NCBI GenBank assembly: GCA_004764695.1
Contig: SMSO01000031.1
Span: 2,403,048-2,467,047, forward strand
Direction: 5' to 3'
DNA from: Schizochytrium sp. TIO01
Taxonomy: Eukaryota > Sar > Bigyra > Thraustochytrida > Thraustochytriidae
DNA: 64,000 nt
Part shown: one piece after another, positions 11,235 through 20,501 of the stretch
How positions within the stretch are numbered: position 1 is the first letter of the stretch
How the letters are laid out: each line of letters starts with the position of its first letter
Notes under the pieces: model-generated
The model's database searches: none
Told to the model about the DNA's origin: nothing
Seen by the model: only the letters and a program-made list of their open reading frames with translations
Program-made: the position numbers and the translations under genes

Positions 11235-13667
11235 ATGGTTGTCTTAGGGCGCATTGATGGAGCTTGGCAAGCACTCGATGTGACAGCCCATGATATTGAT
11301 ACTGGGTTCAACCAGGCTGCAACACGTGGTGCTAAGGCAGCAGAAAAAGCAGAAGCTCGGGAACGTCGAGATTGGATCAAGGCGCATGGCCCTGCAGCAC
11401 GGAAACGTCGCTACCTTGCGACCCGCGAAGCTTTGTGGACTTCTAGCTCTTTAGAGGCGTCTCCAAATCAAGAAATCTGCAAGACAAAAGCTCCACAACG
11501 TCTAAGCCCAATAAAACAGAACGTTGATCAACTGAATCCCTATCATCAAAATCTTGTAACAAACTCATATCGAAAGAAGAAGCAACGCTCCAAAGGTTCT
11601 ACAAAACTTTCAGGACCTATGATAGGGAAACCGCCGATCCAAGAGGCTCCTTCAAGTTTCCAAGATGTCCTTCAACAAGCAGCTTTTCGCGAAGTTGTTC
11701 TACGTGAAGCTCTCATGGATAAACTCCGAAGCCGACTTCGGAAAAATGACAGCGAGCATATTGCCACTTGTGTGAAGGAACCAAGCCTTCGTAGACTCAT
11801 CAGTGAACTACACGACAGTACTGTCCGATGCGCTCTATCAATTCAAAAATTTACGAATTGCTTTATTGAGCCTCAAGCCTTTTTCTACAATGGAGCAGAC
11901 TACGTTCAACACATGGCCTGCAGTATGGATTTCATGGTCAATCGCCCAGGCCTGTCGGAACTTTTTACAGGGCCTGGGCCACTGGGATTCTTGGCAGATC
12001 CAAGTCTTTTAGAACGAGAGACAAATGAGATCATTCGTGAGCACCTTCGCGACTTTTCTGCCCTTAGAAGAACGCAAATATGTGCATGGTGTGGAAGCTT
12101 GGGAGGAGCGGATGGTCTCTCCTCTTGCACAGATCGTCGGTGCGATCGCAGTAGATACTGTCGCTCCTGCATTGAAGTTAATTGTGGTGGGGTACAAGCT
12201 TATAAGCTCATCAAAGTCGAAAAATCGTGGAAATGCTTTTCTTGTGTTGCTACGGAACTTGAGATAAGAAAGCAAAAGCGAGAGGCTGCTCAAGCTCACG
12301 CTCGTGCAATAGTTAGGCGAAAGCGTCAAGCGGCAACGGATGCAAAAGCAGCTGCGAAATTAGAAAGGGAGCGTGCGCCTGAGAATGTTCGCAAGCGCCG
12401 TGCCGCAACACGTTTTCTTACAGAAAAAGTGCAAGCAGCTAAAAGTACTCTTTACGATCAACAAAAATCCCTACGTATATTAGCGTCACAAGCTAGGGCA
12501 GCGAAAAAGGTGTTCCAGGCTCGAGTTCAAGCTTTGGCATGGATACGCTCCTTTGCTAAAGAAGCCAAAGGTGAAATCGCAGCCATGGAGCAACTTCTAG
12601 CTGACCAAGAAGAAAGAGAGCTTGAACGTCAGGATGTTCTTCTAGAGAAGAGGGATCAAAAGCAGAAGCAAGCAGAAGCTGAAACTCGTGCTACTCAGCA
12701 CCGTCATAAAGATCCTACATTAAATAGTGAAGGCACCGCAATCGATAAGGACAAAAATGGTGAGAAATTAAGCCAAAACAACGAGTCTGCTCTACTCGAT
12801 TTGCCGAATTCTCTAGATTTACACGAACAGGATCAAAATATACGAGAAGAAATAAAGGTCCAGCGCCAATCCATTCAGGAGTTTGAAGCAGGTTGGCTGC
12901 AGCTTGGAGTTCCAGTACAGCTCAAATTCGCACTCCGCGTGTTACATTTCGAAGTATGTCTTATTAGTGTGACTTCTACAAGCAAAAACGCAGAGATTGT
13001 GGAGGTCCGGACGTTCATCCCCTCTGAGCAGCGATTCGTGGAACCATCAGTGCTTTTGCATAAATCACAAGTTGTTCATGACGTCCGCTCTGGTCCGTTG
13101 TTGCGACTTCTTCGTACAAGAGCCCATGCTGACTACACGAAGCGCGCGTCAGAGTGGTTGCGACACCAGGGCGCCCAGGCAAAGGGATTGCTTGAGCATA
13201 ATCGAAAGCAACACCATCTTCGTGAAGAACTCTGCGAACTTGCTTCCCGTGCGAAAGAGCATCGTGAGAAGCAGTGGTACGCACGCCAAGCTTTGGTTCA
13301 ACGTGGAAACCAAATTCGATTTCACCTTGCTGCTCAAGGCCAGGCGAAGAAGGACTTTCGTTGTCAAGCTCGTCTTATTTGGAGACATTTGGAGAAACAA
13401 GGCATGGCACAAGATGAAATTCGAAAACGTGTCCAGCAAATCCAAGAGCACTTGGAGCGTTCTCGTAGAAATCACCTTGAGCTTCGCGGTAGAGCAAAAC
13501 ATGTTGCGACTCATTTACAGGCCCAGCAGTTTGCTAAAGAGCAACTTCGTAGTCGTCACTCCAGTTATTCCCCCCTTCAGACAGATACCGACCTTGTGAG
13601 ACGGAACACGTCTACTTATGCAAGCTCTGAAGATTTGAACGAAACTGAGCCCCCCCCGGACAAGTGA
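11235..13667 (+). CDS. ADD/PHD-like zinc-finger coiled-coil protein
   Basis: The predicted protein has 810 residues. Residues about 283-337 carry eight cysteines spaced C-x2-C-x11-C-x4-C-x5-C-x2-C-x21-C-x2-C. This all-Cys spacing resembles the PHD half of ADD domains (ATRX/DNMT3), which read histone H3 tails. I do not see the GATA-like finger that normally precedes it. The remainder is rich in Lys, Arg, Glu, Gln and Ala, and several stretches (about 345-480, and 660 to the end) look like long helices or coiled coils. The open frame continues upstream to a TTG at 11115. The first ATG, at 11235, has a poor start context. A splice-acceptor-like CCCATTTTTGGTCAG ends at 11219, so a 5' exon may be missing. 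A nuclear chromatin-reader role is inference. Another treble-clef zinc finger is possible. Confidence 0.75.
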   Translation: MVVLGRIDGAWQALDVTAHDIDTGFNQAATRGAKAAEKAEARERRDWIKAHGPAARKRRYLATREALWTSSSLEASPNQEICKTKAPQRLSPIKQNVDQLNPYHQNLVTNSYRKKKQRSKGSTKLSGPMIGKPPIQEAPSSFQDVLQQAAFREVVLREALMDKLRSRLRKNDSEHIATCVKEPSLRRLISELHDSTVRCALSIQKFTNCFIEPQAFFYNGADYVQHMACSMDFMVNRPGLSELFTGPGPLGFLADPSLLERETNEIIREHLRDFSALRRTQICAWCGSLGGADGLSSCTDRRCDRSRYCRSCIEVNCGGVQAYKLIKVEKSWKCFSCVATELEIRKQKREAAQAHARAIVRRKRQAATDAKAAAKLERERAPENVRKRRAATRFLTEKVQAAKSTLYDQQKSLRILASQARAAKKVFQARVQALAWIRSFAKEAKGEIAAMEQLLADQEERELERQDVLLEKRDQKQKQAEAETRATQHRHKDPTLNSEGTAIDKDKNGEKLSQNNESALLDLPNSLDLHEQDQNIREEIKVQRQSIQEFEAGWLQLGVPVQLKFALRVLHFEVCLISVTSTSKNAEIVEVRTFIPSEQRFVEPSVLLHKSQVVHDVRSGPLLRLLRTRAHADYTKRASEWLRHQGAQAKGLLEHNRKQHHLREELCELASRAKEHREKQWYARQALVQRGNQIRFHLAAQGQAKKDFRCQARLIWRHLEKQGMAQDEIRKRVQQIQEHLERSRRNHLELRGRAKHVATHLQAQQFAKEQLRSRHSSYSPLQTDTDLVRRNTSTYASSEDLNETEPPPDK

Positions 13668-15085
13668 CTTTACTGAACTAACAGCAGACCATCATAAGGG
13701 AGTTGGTTTGTGTCCATGATCTTCGAGTAGATAAAAAATGCGAGAGACTCTGTCTGTCTAAATTAATATTTATAGTCAACACGCCAAATGATGATACTAG
13801 AGTAAAGCTAAGCAAATATGTGTTATTTTCAATTCGTTCTATGACTTGCTCACTTCAGCTATGCGAAAATTAACTGTTTTCAGAGTAGGTTCAAATGATG
13901 AAAAGCTTCGTTTCTCAAATCTTACAAGCCAACCCCTTTAAAGATTTGTTTTGTGCGGTTTGTGCCATTGCTTTCTTCTTCTGTCTCTTCTTTTCCTTGA
14001 GATACCGATGTAAATGAATAAATTAAACTTAGCGTCAAAGCATGCCCCCTTTATCCTGCTTGACGACTATGTTTTCGTCTACCTGACTTTTAATGCAAGC
14101 TTTGCCTAAGCACTGCTTTTAAATTAGGAGCTGAAGTTCGGATTAGGCATATTTCAGCTGAAATGCAGAAGACACGGAGTTTTATTTGAGCATGAGCAGT
14201 ATAGTTGGTCTCTATGCCTTGTTTCGTCTTAATCGACATCATGTTTCACTGAAATCAAGCTGATTCATAGTTGTGAGTTGTAGAGTAAAAATTTCGATGG
14301 TGTTTTGCAAACTTTTTTCACTGAGAGTCGTATGCCTTCTAGTAATTTCTCCTGTTTTATGAGGCAGTAGCTTTTATTTTAATTGGATTGACGTGTTGAG
14401 TGATTTTCTTCAGATATACGATGACTTTATCAATCTATATGAATCATAGAGCATATCAATCCTCAGAACTATCTTCTCTGGAAATCCTTCATTGCGAAAT
14501 GCCAGGATTAAAAAGCAAGGGTAACTATGAAGGGATTCACATATTTCTAAGAACGGATGGAGTGCTATCACTGATGTATGTGGGGGCTCCAGTAAGACCA
14601 AACTGCAACATCACCCACAAACGTTTCGTAAAATCCGAGATTAAAAGCTAAAATTCTACTTTTCCATGCAGCAAAATAACCTTATATTACATATAAATTT
14701 TTATAGAAGTGAAAATGAAAGAACTTGCCAGAGCCAACATATTGTAAGGTGTTACGATATGTTTTGAGCTTGTCTTTCTTTATTCTGGCCACTACTTAGT
14801 AGATTGTGAGTGTCCAAGGTCAGCGTCTCCCTACAAGAGAAGTCTAAAAGTCTGCCCAATAGTTAAAAACTAAACATCAATTTTAAGTTTTAGTTTGTCC
14901 ATGGAATTGATGCAAATAAGATCAAATTAGGAGGTCCGGCTTAGGTGAAGTTTAAACGCTGGTTGCTTTAGCATCCTTAAAACGTGAACCCTCATTCTTG
15001 CGTTCTTCCAGGACAACCTTGCAGAATTACTGACGTTGCAGTCTTAGGATGTCTGAGTGAAATATGTTTAACAAGGTTCGTATCA

Positions 15086-15412
15086 TCATTTATTTTCACA
15101 ATAGCAATCCTTGTAATCATCAATTGGCTTAGGAAGCACGAACCCAGTTAGATATCTGCAGGGAGTCTTTTCTATATTGTCATTGGTAGAGTCTTGCGAT
15201 TGAATTTGAATGAGGTGTTTCCTCTCGATGATATTTCGCCTCTGCTAAATTTCGTCTTTTTTTCTTTTCTTGAAAGTTTCATGGATACCTTCAACTGCAG
15301 AAGTATAGACAGGATAAGTACTTCCACTGTGCTAACATGCCAAACGAGAGATCGAGCCTAAAGGCTGTATTTGATTACACTTACGTTTCTCTCGTCTTAT
15401 TCGAGCGTGCTC
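15086..15412 (-). pseudogene. Decayed reading frame with two internal stops
   Basis: One minus-strand frame covers 108 sense codons with only two internal TAG stops and then ends in tandem TGA codons at 15083-15088. About six stops would be expected by chance at this base composition. The longest uninterrupted stretch (about 50 codons, 3' half) is polar and includes residues such as TPCRYLTGFVLPKPIDDY. I do not recognise a family. Other frames here are also fairly open, so chance is not excluded. Confidence 0.3.
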
Positions 15413-15631
15413 CTATAATCAGTCAAATAGATAATTCATTCATACCTTGTCCAATTGAAGTAAACTATTGTCACAAACTGGTGACACTGTGAGCGAAAAC
15501 AAACAATTAGTTAGGGGAAACTCCTCAGGAAAATCTACAGGTTGTGCATATCTACTTGGCGCCACGGAATTTCCAATCATCTGACTATGCTGGCGTAACA
15601 TCTCAGGGTTTTTGTATTTAAATTGTAAACT

Positions 15632-16572
15632 TTAATTCCATTCACCACAACCGGCACATTCCTTGTTGAAGAAAGAATTAAGTGCTTCTAATTTTTCTCT
15701 CTTTTCATTTGCAAGTTTGACTAGTTGTTTATCCTTAGTCCTTACCTGTTGTTGTATATCTTGATGGTCTCTTTGTCTATGTTGCTTACAGCGTTGGATC
15801 TCTGGCGCTCAGTGTAAGATCACTTGATCGCTCCTAAACATGATTTCCATGAGCTTGCTCACACGCCTTATACTCTGTATCCTGAGGCTCCTTTTGGTCA
15901 TCAAAGAGTTTTACTATGTGATTATCTTCAATTGAGTGTGTTGCCTGAGCAGATGCACTGAACTATGAAATGTCTCTGATCAATTTATCACACATTTTTC
16001 ATTTCATGATGTCTTATGGGTATGTAATTTTATGTACATTTCGTTAGTCTATTCAGCACTACTGATTAAATGATCCTCATCTTCTATAAGCTGCGCCAAC
16101 TATTTTAGATCATATAAATGCAATAGGAACATGATACAGAATCCAATATCTTTTGCTTCATCTTCGCCATACGTGAACGTGAGCTAGATAAGCTAGTTCA
16201 AACTTACGTGCTTTTGACTTTTCCGAAAATGGTAAGCCCTCAAATTGAGTAGACACATTGTTTCAAATGCTCCATAGCCAGTCTCTCTTCGCGTTTACGC
16301 AACATATAGTCACATAATTTGTTATGGGCCTCACATACAAGTACTTTCAAGTAGAAGGGATATTTGTTCTGAAACTACCTGCCTGAATCGTCCGCTACAT
16401 GCTCCAAAGCTCCTTCTGCTGGATGAATACCAAATTTTCGTCCGATGCATACTCTTTGAGTAAGAGGGTAATGTCGAGATCACATCTGCAAAGCTCTGGG
16501 CATGGAAGATCCCTCCCTAATACCATTATCAATAAACGCAATTGAGGCATCGTTGTAAGATTTTAGAGTAAA
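15632..16572 (-). pseudogene. Decayed protein gene in at least five frame segments
   Basis: Five protein-like open stretches follow one another on the minus strand, mostly abutting or overlapping but in shifting frames: 16572-16240 (two internal stops, at 16480-16482 and 16375-16377), 16259-16158, 16171-16049 (one stop), 15961-15786 (one stop) and 15808-15632. The last ends in a clean stop after a Lys/Glu/Gln-rich helix and a CAGC cysteine pair (ECAGCGEWN). Motifs on the way include NKLCDYMLRKREERLAMEHL and FSEKSKARKFELAYL. The simplest reading is one gene of about 300 codons disabled by several frameshifts and stops. Unrecorded introns are an alternative. No family is recognised. The clean genes nearby obey the standard stops, so recoding is unlikely. 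Confidence 0.45.
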
Positions 16573-17146
16573 CTAACCAGGGATTAACAGGCCAAAATTT
16601 CAAGTTGAGCTGCTTGCAAAAATTAAATGTCTAACTCTTGGTTGGTTTAGAACAGAACGATGTTATAGAACGTTTCATCGACCCTCCATACTAACTCATA
16701 GTCGCAGTTGGATGAGAGCGTGGCAGTCCAGCTCAAACATATGTTCGATACCAGCTGTAAAACATTGTCAATGCCCTCTAATCAAATACCCCTACGGTTT
16801 GCAATCATGCAGAACACACATGGTTTATGTATAAATTAAAATTTACTTGGAAAGGTTCACATGGTAGTGGTTAGTCTCATCCTTAGAGAGTAGCTAGATC
16901 TATTCTTTTTATTATTAAAGATGATTATAAGTAAGTACTATCTATGAGTTTCTTCAAAGAGAGAGAGGCCTATCATAACCCTACTAATTAGTTTAAATCA
17001 TACCTTTTCTCGTATTCCGTGGGGTCTATGTTAGGCCTTTGCTCCGCTCTCAAGTCTCTCCACGAAAGAAGCATCAAAACTATTACTCGCTTCTTCGACT
17101 GTCAGGCTACATCGGGCTTTGCCGCAGTCCACGAACCCACCAACCA

Positions 17147-17219
17147 GGTGCAGAACGTTGTGTGCTCCTACGAGAGGTTGAAGGTGCAGAACGTTGTGTG
17201 CTCCTACGAGAGGTTGAAG
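17147..17219. repeat. Perfect 36-bp tandem duplication
   Basis: Two adjacent copies of a 36-bp unit (17147-17182 and 17183-17218) show no mismatch that I can find. The length is a multiple of three, and on the + strand it encodes the 12-residue peptide VQNVVCSYERLK twice. No ATG-initiated gene clearly includes it. It lies about 190 bp upstream of the RING gene. Confidence 0.85.
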
Positions 17220-17411
17220 TAACGAAAGGGACGCTGGCACGTGCAGAGGCGACTCGTTCGATCTTATCACCAGCTAAGTGCGAAGGGTGAAGGGCAAGTC
17301 ATCGCGTTTTGTCCGGGCCGAGACTGCTGAGGCTGAAGTTGATATCTTGTCTTTTCTAGCTCTCCTTGTTAACCCTGTCCAAAGCCCTGGCTTGAATACG
17401 ACGAAATAGAA

Positions 17412-18065
17412 ATGCCGAGAAACGAAGACTGTAGCATCTGCTTGGAGAAAATAGAGAACAGATGGAGATGCCGCAAGTGCAAACAGAAGACTTGCCTTAT
17501 CTGCTGTATCAAGATTGTAAAATTTGAGGATCGGGGCTCTCGTGAACGCAAAAGTATAAAATACCTGCATTCTTGTCCATTTTGTAGAAATGTTTCGAAG
17601 TGGCTACGCGAGAACTTTTATTATCACTTTTACCTATCTGGGCTTCCCTCAATTACCAACAAGGGAGTAAGGAGCTCATCTGGTGACTCTAGAACGCTGT
17701 CACGTGTCGAAGGGCAGCCATTGAAACCTAAAATTTCATTAAAAAAAAGTGGACGGCGTTTGTCCGCGGCTCTTTCCAATCCTGTTGATGGTCCTTCTAC
17801 TTTTCGCGAGTTCATGCGGAGGCGTCTTGAAGAGCAAATGCTGATGCGGAGGCGTCTTGAAGAGGAAAGGCTGCTGCGGAGGATTCTTGATGAGCAAATG
17901 CTGCGGCGGAGGCGTCTTGAAGAGCAAATATTGATGCGTTCTAGAGATGCTTTGGACCAGAGGAGTCAACGGGAAGAAAGACTTGCCCATATGATGCAAG
18001 TTATCGAACAATTAACGACGGAGATCAATAGTCGATCTGGTCAAGACACCAACGAGCCTAGCTAA
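17412..18065 (+). CDS. RING-like zinc-finger protein with 10-residue repeats
   Basis: The predicted protein has 217 residues and an ATG with G at -3. Residues 7-58 carry a cysteine-only RING-like pattern: CSIC, then W-R-C-x2-C, KTC-x2-C and, after a 23-residue loop, CPFC. There is no histidine, so it departs from a canonical C3HC4 RING. The W-x-C-x2-C arrangement reminds me of compact RING fingers in large DNA viruses, but that is an impression. Residues about 135-175 are four imperfect decapeptide repeats (MRRRLEEQML, MRRRLEEERL and similar), encoded by 30-bp DNA repeats at about 17814-17937, followed by a helical C-terminus. The likely role is an E3 ubiquitin ligase or a protein-binding finger. 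Lineage-specific or viral origin remains open. Confidence 0.65.
   Translation: MPRNEDCSICLEKIENRWRCRKCKQKTCLICCIKIVKFEDRGSRERKSIKYLHSCPFCRNVSKWLRENFYYHFYLSGLPSITNKGVRSSSGDSRTLSRVEGQPLKPKISLKKSGRRLSAALSNPVDGPSTFREFMRRRLEEQMLMRRRLEEERLLRRILDEQMLRRRRLEEQILMRSRDALDQRSQREERLAHMMQVIEQLTTEINSRSGQDTNEPS
17814..17937 (+). repeat. 30-bp repeats inside the RING gene
   Basis: About four copies of a 30-bp unit around GCGGAGGCGTCTTGAAGAG lie in frame and encode the decapeptide Arg/Leu/Glu repeats of the gene at 17412-18065. Confidence 0.85.
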
Positions 18066-18317
18066 ACTCAATGTCATTAATTTGAACTTTTGCTAGGAAT
18101 GCTCGAGAGTTTCTTGGCGTGAGCTGCATATACTCGATTTCCTCCATACAATCAAAATGCACTTAGGCAATAAACAGACCCAGAATATAATAGAAGCTGA
18201 GTAGTTGGAATGAAATTACGCGACAACAATGATTCAGGATAACCCATACAGAATTAGAGTAAACTCGAAAACAAAGGTTCCCACAGTATTTCCATTTCTA
18301 GGAGAAATATAAATTTA

Positions 18318-20501
18318 TTAATTGACGCTCTTCTTAGTGTGCAAGGAAGAAAGGGCGGTCGCAAAACCCTGCAAGAGACTCATAGGGTGCTGCACGTCCA
18401 TAGTGAACTTGTTAACACCAACACGGCCATGCTGCAAGATAATGCGCTTGTGGTCAGGATCGCGGAGGGAATCAACAAGTTGAAAGTTCTTGACACTACT
18501 CCGAGTAACACGACCACCAAAGTTGAGTTGGTAGGCTCCCTTTGCCTTGTTAAAGGTAGGTGGTTTGTTGATCATAACAACAAGATCCTTTGTACTAATT
18601 GACTTGAGCGCCAGAAGCATGGGAGATTGCTTGACTCCCCCATCATGCTTCCAGGCTGCAAATTGGGCGTCATCGGTAATGCCTGGGATTGCCACCTTCA
18701 TCTTTCGCGGACCCTTACTGCTGACGCGGTTCTTCTCATACGTACAGGCAACAAGGTCCTTGGCCGCTCCCTGATGGCCAGCAACATTGTTGTGACAAAG
18801 AAAGGAGGTGCCACCAAAGTTAAGTTCGAGGTGCGCAATAGTGAGACCTGCGGTGTTACCCTGCAACTTGCCAGTTGTGTTCAACTTAATGTCAAAGAAG
18901 GTATGCACGGTGTGGTGGTGTCTAAAAGCAGCAAGGATAGGCGTATTAGAGTCCTCAAGGAACAGGCGGTAGACGTTGAAGTTCACATGCGAACCATCAA
19001 TATCGCGGCGGATGTAGCATTGAACAGTACCAGCATCTGGGTGCAGAGGACGCGTTACGAATGTGTACAGCATGGAACTGTACACACTTGGCTTAAGGTT
19101 TGCCGGAGATGGTGTTCCGGTAAATTCGGGTGCGAAGCCATCACCGTAAGTAATTTTTGGCACCTTGGCCTTTGTCTTCGATTTACCCTGAATGTTAGAG
19201 CCTGTGGATGATGACCGGGTGAATTGAGGGGGCTCAGGTTCGCCGATTTCAACGCGTTCCATATTAGGATCGGGGCTGCGTTCGTGGTTGCGACGCGGTG
19301 CCGGCGTAAGAACCACAGTGCGTTCGCCCTGAAACGCATTAGGGTCAAATCCAGGCAACATCGGGGGGGCACGGAATGCATTCTGCGGGTCAGGGTAAAC
19401 ATCCTTGAGTGGCGTCATGGTGCTCTTGCCATTCGCCAGGCGGACGAGGAGTTCTCCACCCATGTATCCAGCCTGATACCACGCAAGCATCTGTGGTGTA
19501 GTGAAAGGCCCAGTTTCTTCACCCTCTGCACCAACAAAAAACCAGTGAGATCCTCCTCGACGAGTAAGTCTCGGTGCCTCCACAAAAGCAGCTTCGGGTG
19601 ATCTGAACAGATCCCGAAGAATTTCCTCCTCGAAACCTGCATGTTCTCCAAATCCAGTCTCCATAAGAACCCTGGAATCGTCCTTGATATAGGTCCGATG
19701 GAGGCGATCTTTCATCTCGCTCGAGTTGAAAGGTCCTTGTTGGTCTCCAAAGTAGTCTCTGTAAAACCAGCGACGAGATGGCGGCTGCGGCGGGTCAATG
19801 CGACCTCCGAGGAGTTCTTCACGGTACTTCCATAGGTCAATTGAGATGAGCCTCTGATCAGCCTTGAACTTGGCCTCGTTCTGAACAACCGCTCTCTCTG
19901 CAGCTTGCGCATCAACTTGCGGGGGCTGAGGAGGCTGTTGCGGTTGTCCATAAGGATAATCTTGCGAAGAATATCCACTGTACGCCGAGGACGAATTCTG
20001 GCTTGTGTAGCTCTGCTGATGGTAACCGCCGTAGTTCGGGTTGATAGGGGGAGGAGGGGGAGGAGGGGAGGTTGAGGATGCCATATTTTGGGGAGGCTGG
20101 TAATCGTATGCGGTGGTGTGGCCGTCACCGTATGGAGCAGGAGCATGGCTTTGCATCTGGTCCTGTTGGTGGTGGGCCGAGGGATGGCCGTCGCCATAAG
20201 GAGCCGGGGCACCTCCAGACATGGAGTTAAAGGATCCATAGTTCACACCAGAGCCGATAGGAGGCGGGGGGGCGCGGCCTGCTGAAGAGGCACCAGTCGA
20301 CTGCACGTCAGATTCCACGAGGAAGTCGCTCGGGACGAAACCAGATTGATCTCCGAGCTGGACAAAGATCCATCCGGGGTTGTTCGGGTCCTCAGCCTCA
20401 AGGACAGTTACGTGATGGCCTTTAAGAACGGTTAGCTCGCCTTCACCTTCAGCGTGAAAGTCGTCGTCCACGACATACATTTTGCCGACTTCGAGCGGCA
20501 T
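18318..20501 (-). CDS. SH3-GYF-GYF-Tubby multidomain adaptor
   Basis: The predicted protein has 727 residues, counted from the first ATG; the open frame runs 12 codons further upstream to a GTG. Residues about 6-64 form an SH3 domain (hydrophobic core, PGWIFVQ, SGFVPSDFL). Residues about 77-195 are rich in Pro, Gln, Tyr and Gly, with a duplicated PAPYGDGH and PPPPPP runs. Two GYF-type domains follow: RRWFYRDYFGDQQGPF (about 243-305) and a more canonical WFF...GPFTTPQMLAWYQAGY (about 318-370). Residues about 474-727 are a full Tubby C-terminal domain: VQCYIRRD, YEKNRVSSKGPRKMKV, LNFGGRVTRSSVKNFQLV and a C-terminal FTMDVQHPMSLLQGFATAL. Tubby domains bind phosphoinositides, and SH3 and GYF domains bind proline-rich peptides, so a membrane-tethered adaptor is likely. 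I know of no described protein with this domain order. It is convergent with the RING gene, 252 bp away. Confidence 0.93.
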   Translation of the reverse strand: MPLEVGKMYVVDDDFHAEGEGELTVLKGHHVTVLEAEDPNNPGWIFVQLGDQSGFVPSDFLVESDVQSTGASSAGRAPPPPIGSGVNYGSFNSMSGGAPAPYGDGHPSAHHQQDQMQSHAPAPYGDGHTTAYDYQPPQNMASSTSPPPPPPPINPNYGGYHQQSYTSQNSSSAYSGYSSQDYPYGQPQQPPQPPQVDAQAAERAVVQNEAKFKADQRLISIDLWKYREELLGGRIDPPQPPSRRWFYRDYFGDQQGPFNSSEMKDRLHRTYIKDDSRVLMETGFGEHAGFEEEILRDLFRSPEAAFVEAPRLTRRGGSHWFFVGAEGEETGPFTTPQMLAWYQAGYMGGELLVRLANGKSTMTPLKDVYPDPQNAFRAPPMLPGFDPNAFQGERTVVLTPAPRRNHERSPDPNMERVEIGEPEPPQFTRSSSTGSNIQGKSKTKAKVPKITYGDGFAPEFTGTPSPANLKPSVYSSMLYTFVTRPLHPDAGTVQCYIRRDIDGSHVNFNVYRLFLEDSNTPILAAFRHHHTVHTFFDIKLNTTGKLQGNTAGLTIAHLELNFGGTSFLCHNNVAGHQGAAKDLVACTYEKNRVSSKGPRKMKVAIPGITDDAQFAAWKHDGGVKQSPMLLALKSISTKDLVVMINKPPTFNKAKGAYQLNFGGRVTRSSVKNFQLVDSLRDPDHKRIILQHGRVGVNKFTMDVQHPMSLLQGFATALSSLHTKKSVN

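Larger units (their letters stand above)
13668..17411. other. AT-richer intergenic block with decayed coding sequence
   Basis: This 3.7 kb stretch lacks the microsatellites of the other gene-free blocks and has unique, AT-richer sequence. Between 14652 and 17018 I know of no open frame of 60 codons or more. Hand translation of the minus strand nevertheless shows protein-like stretches in a collinear order (see the pseudogene entries). Another short lysine-rich minus-strand stretch lies near 13930-14020. A 36-bp tandem duplication sits at 17147-17219. Confidence 0.5.

Noticed and set aside
15632-16572. Stop-codon reassignment to explain the interrupted minus-strand frames
   Set aside because: The intact genes in the window end at ordinary stops and contain none internally, and the region also needs frameshifts. 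Decay or introns is simpler.
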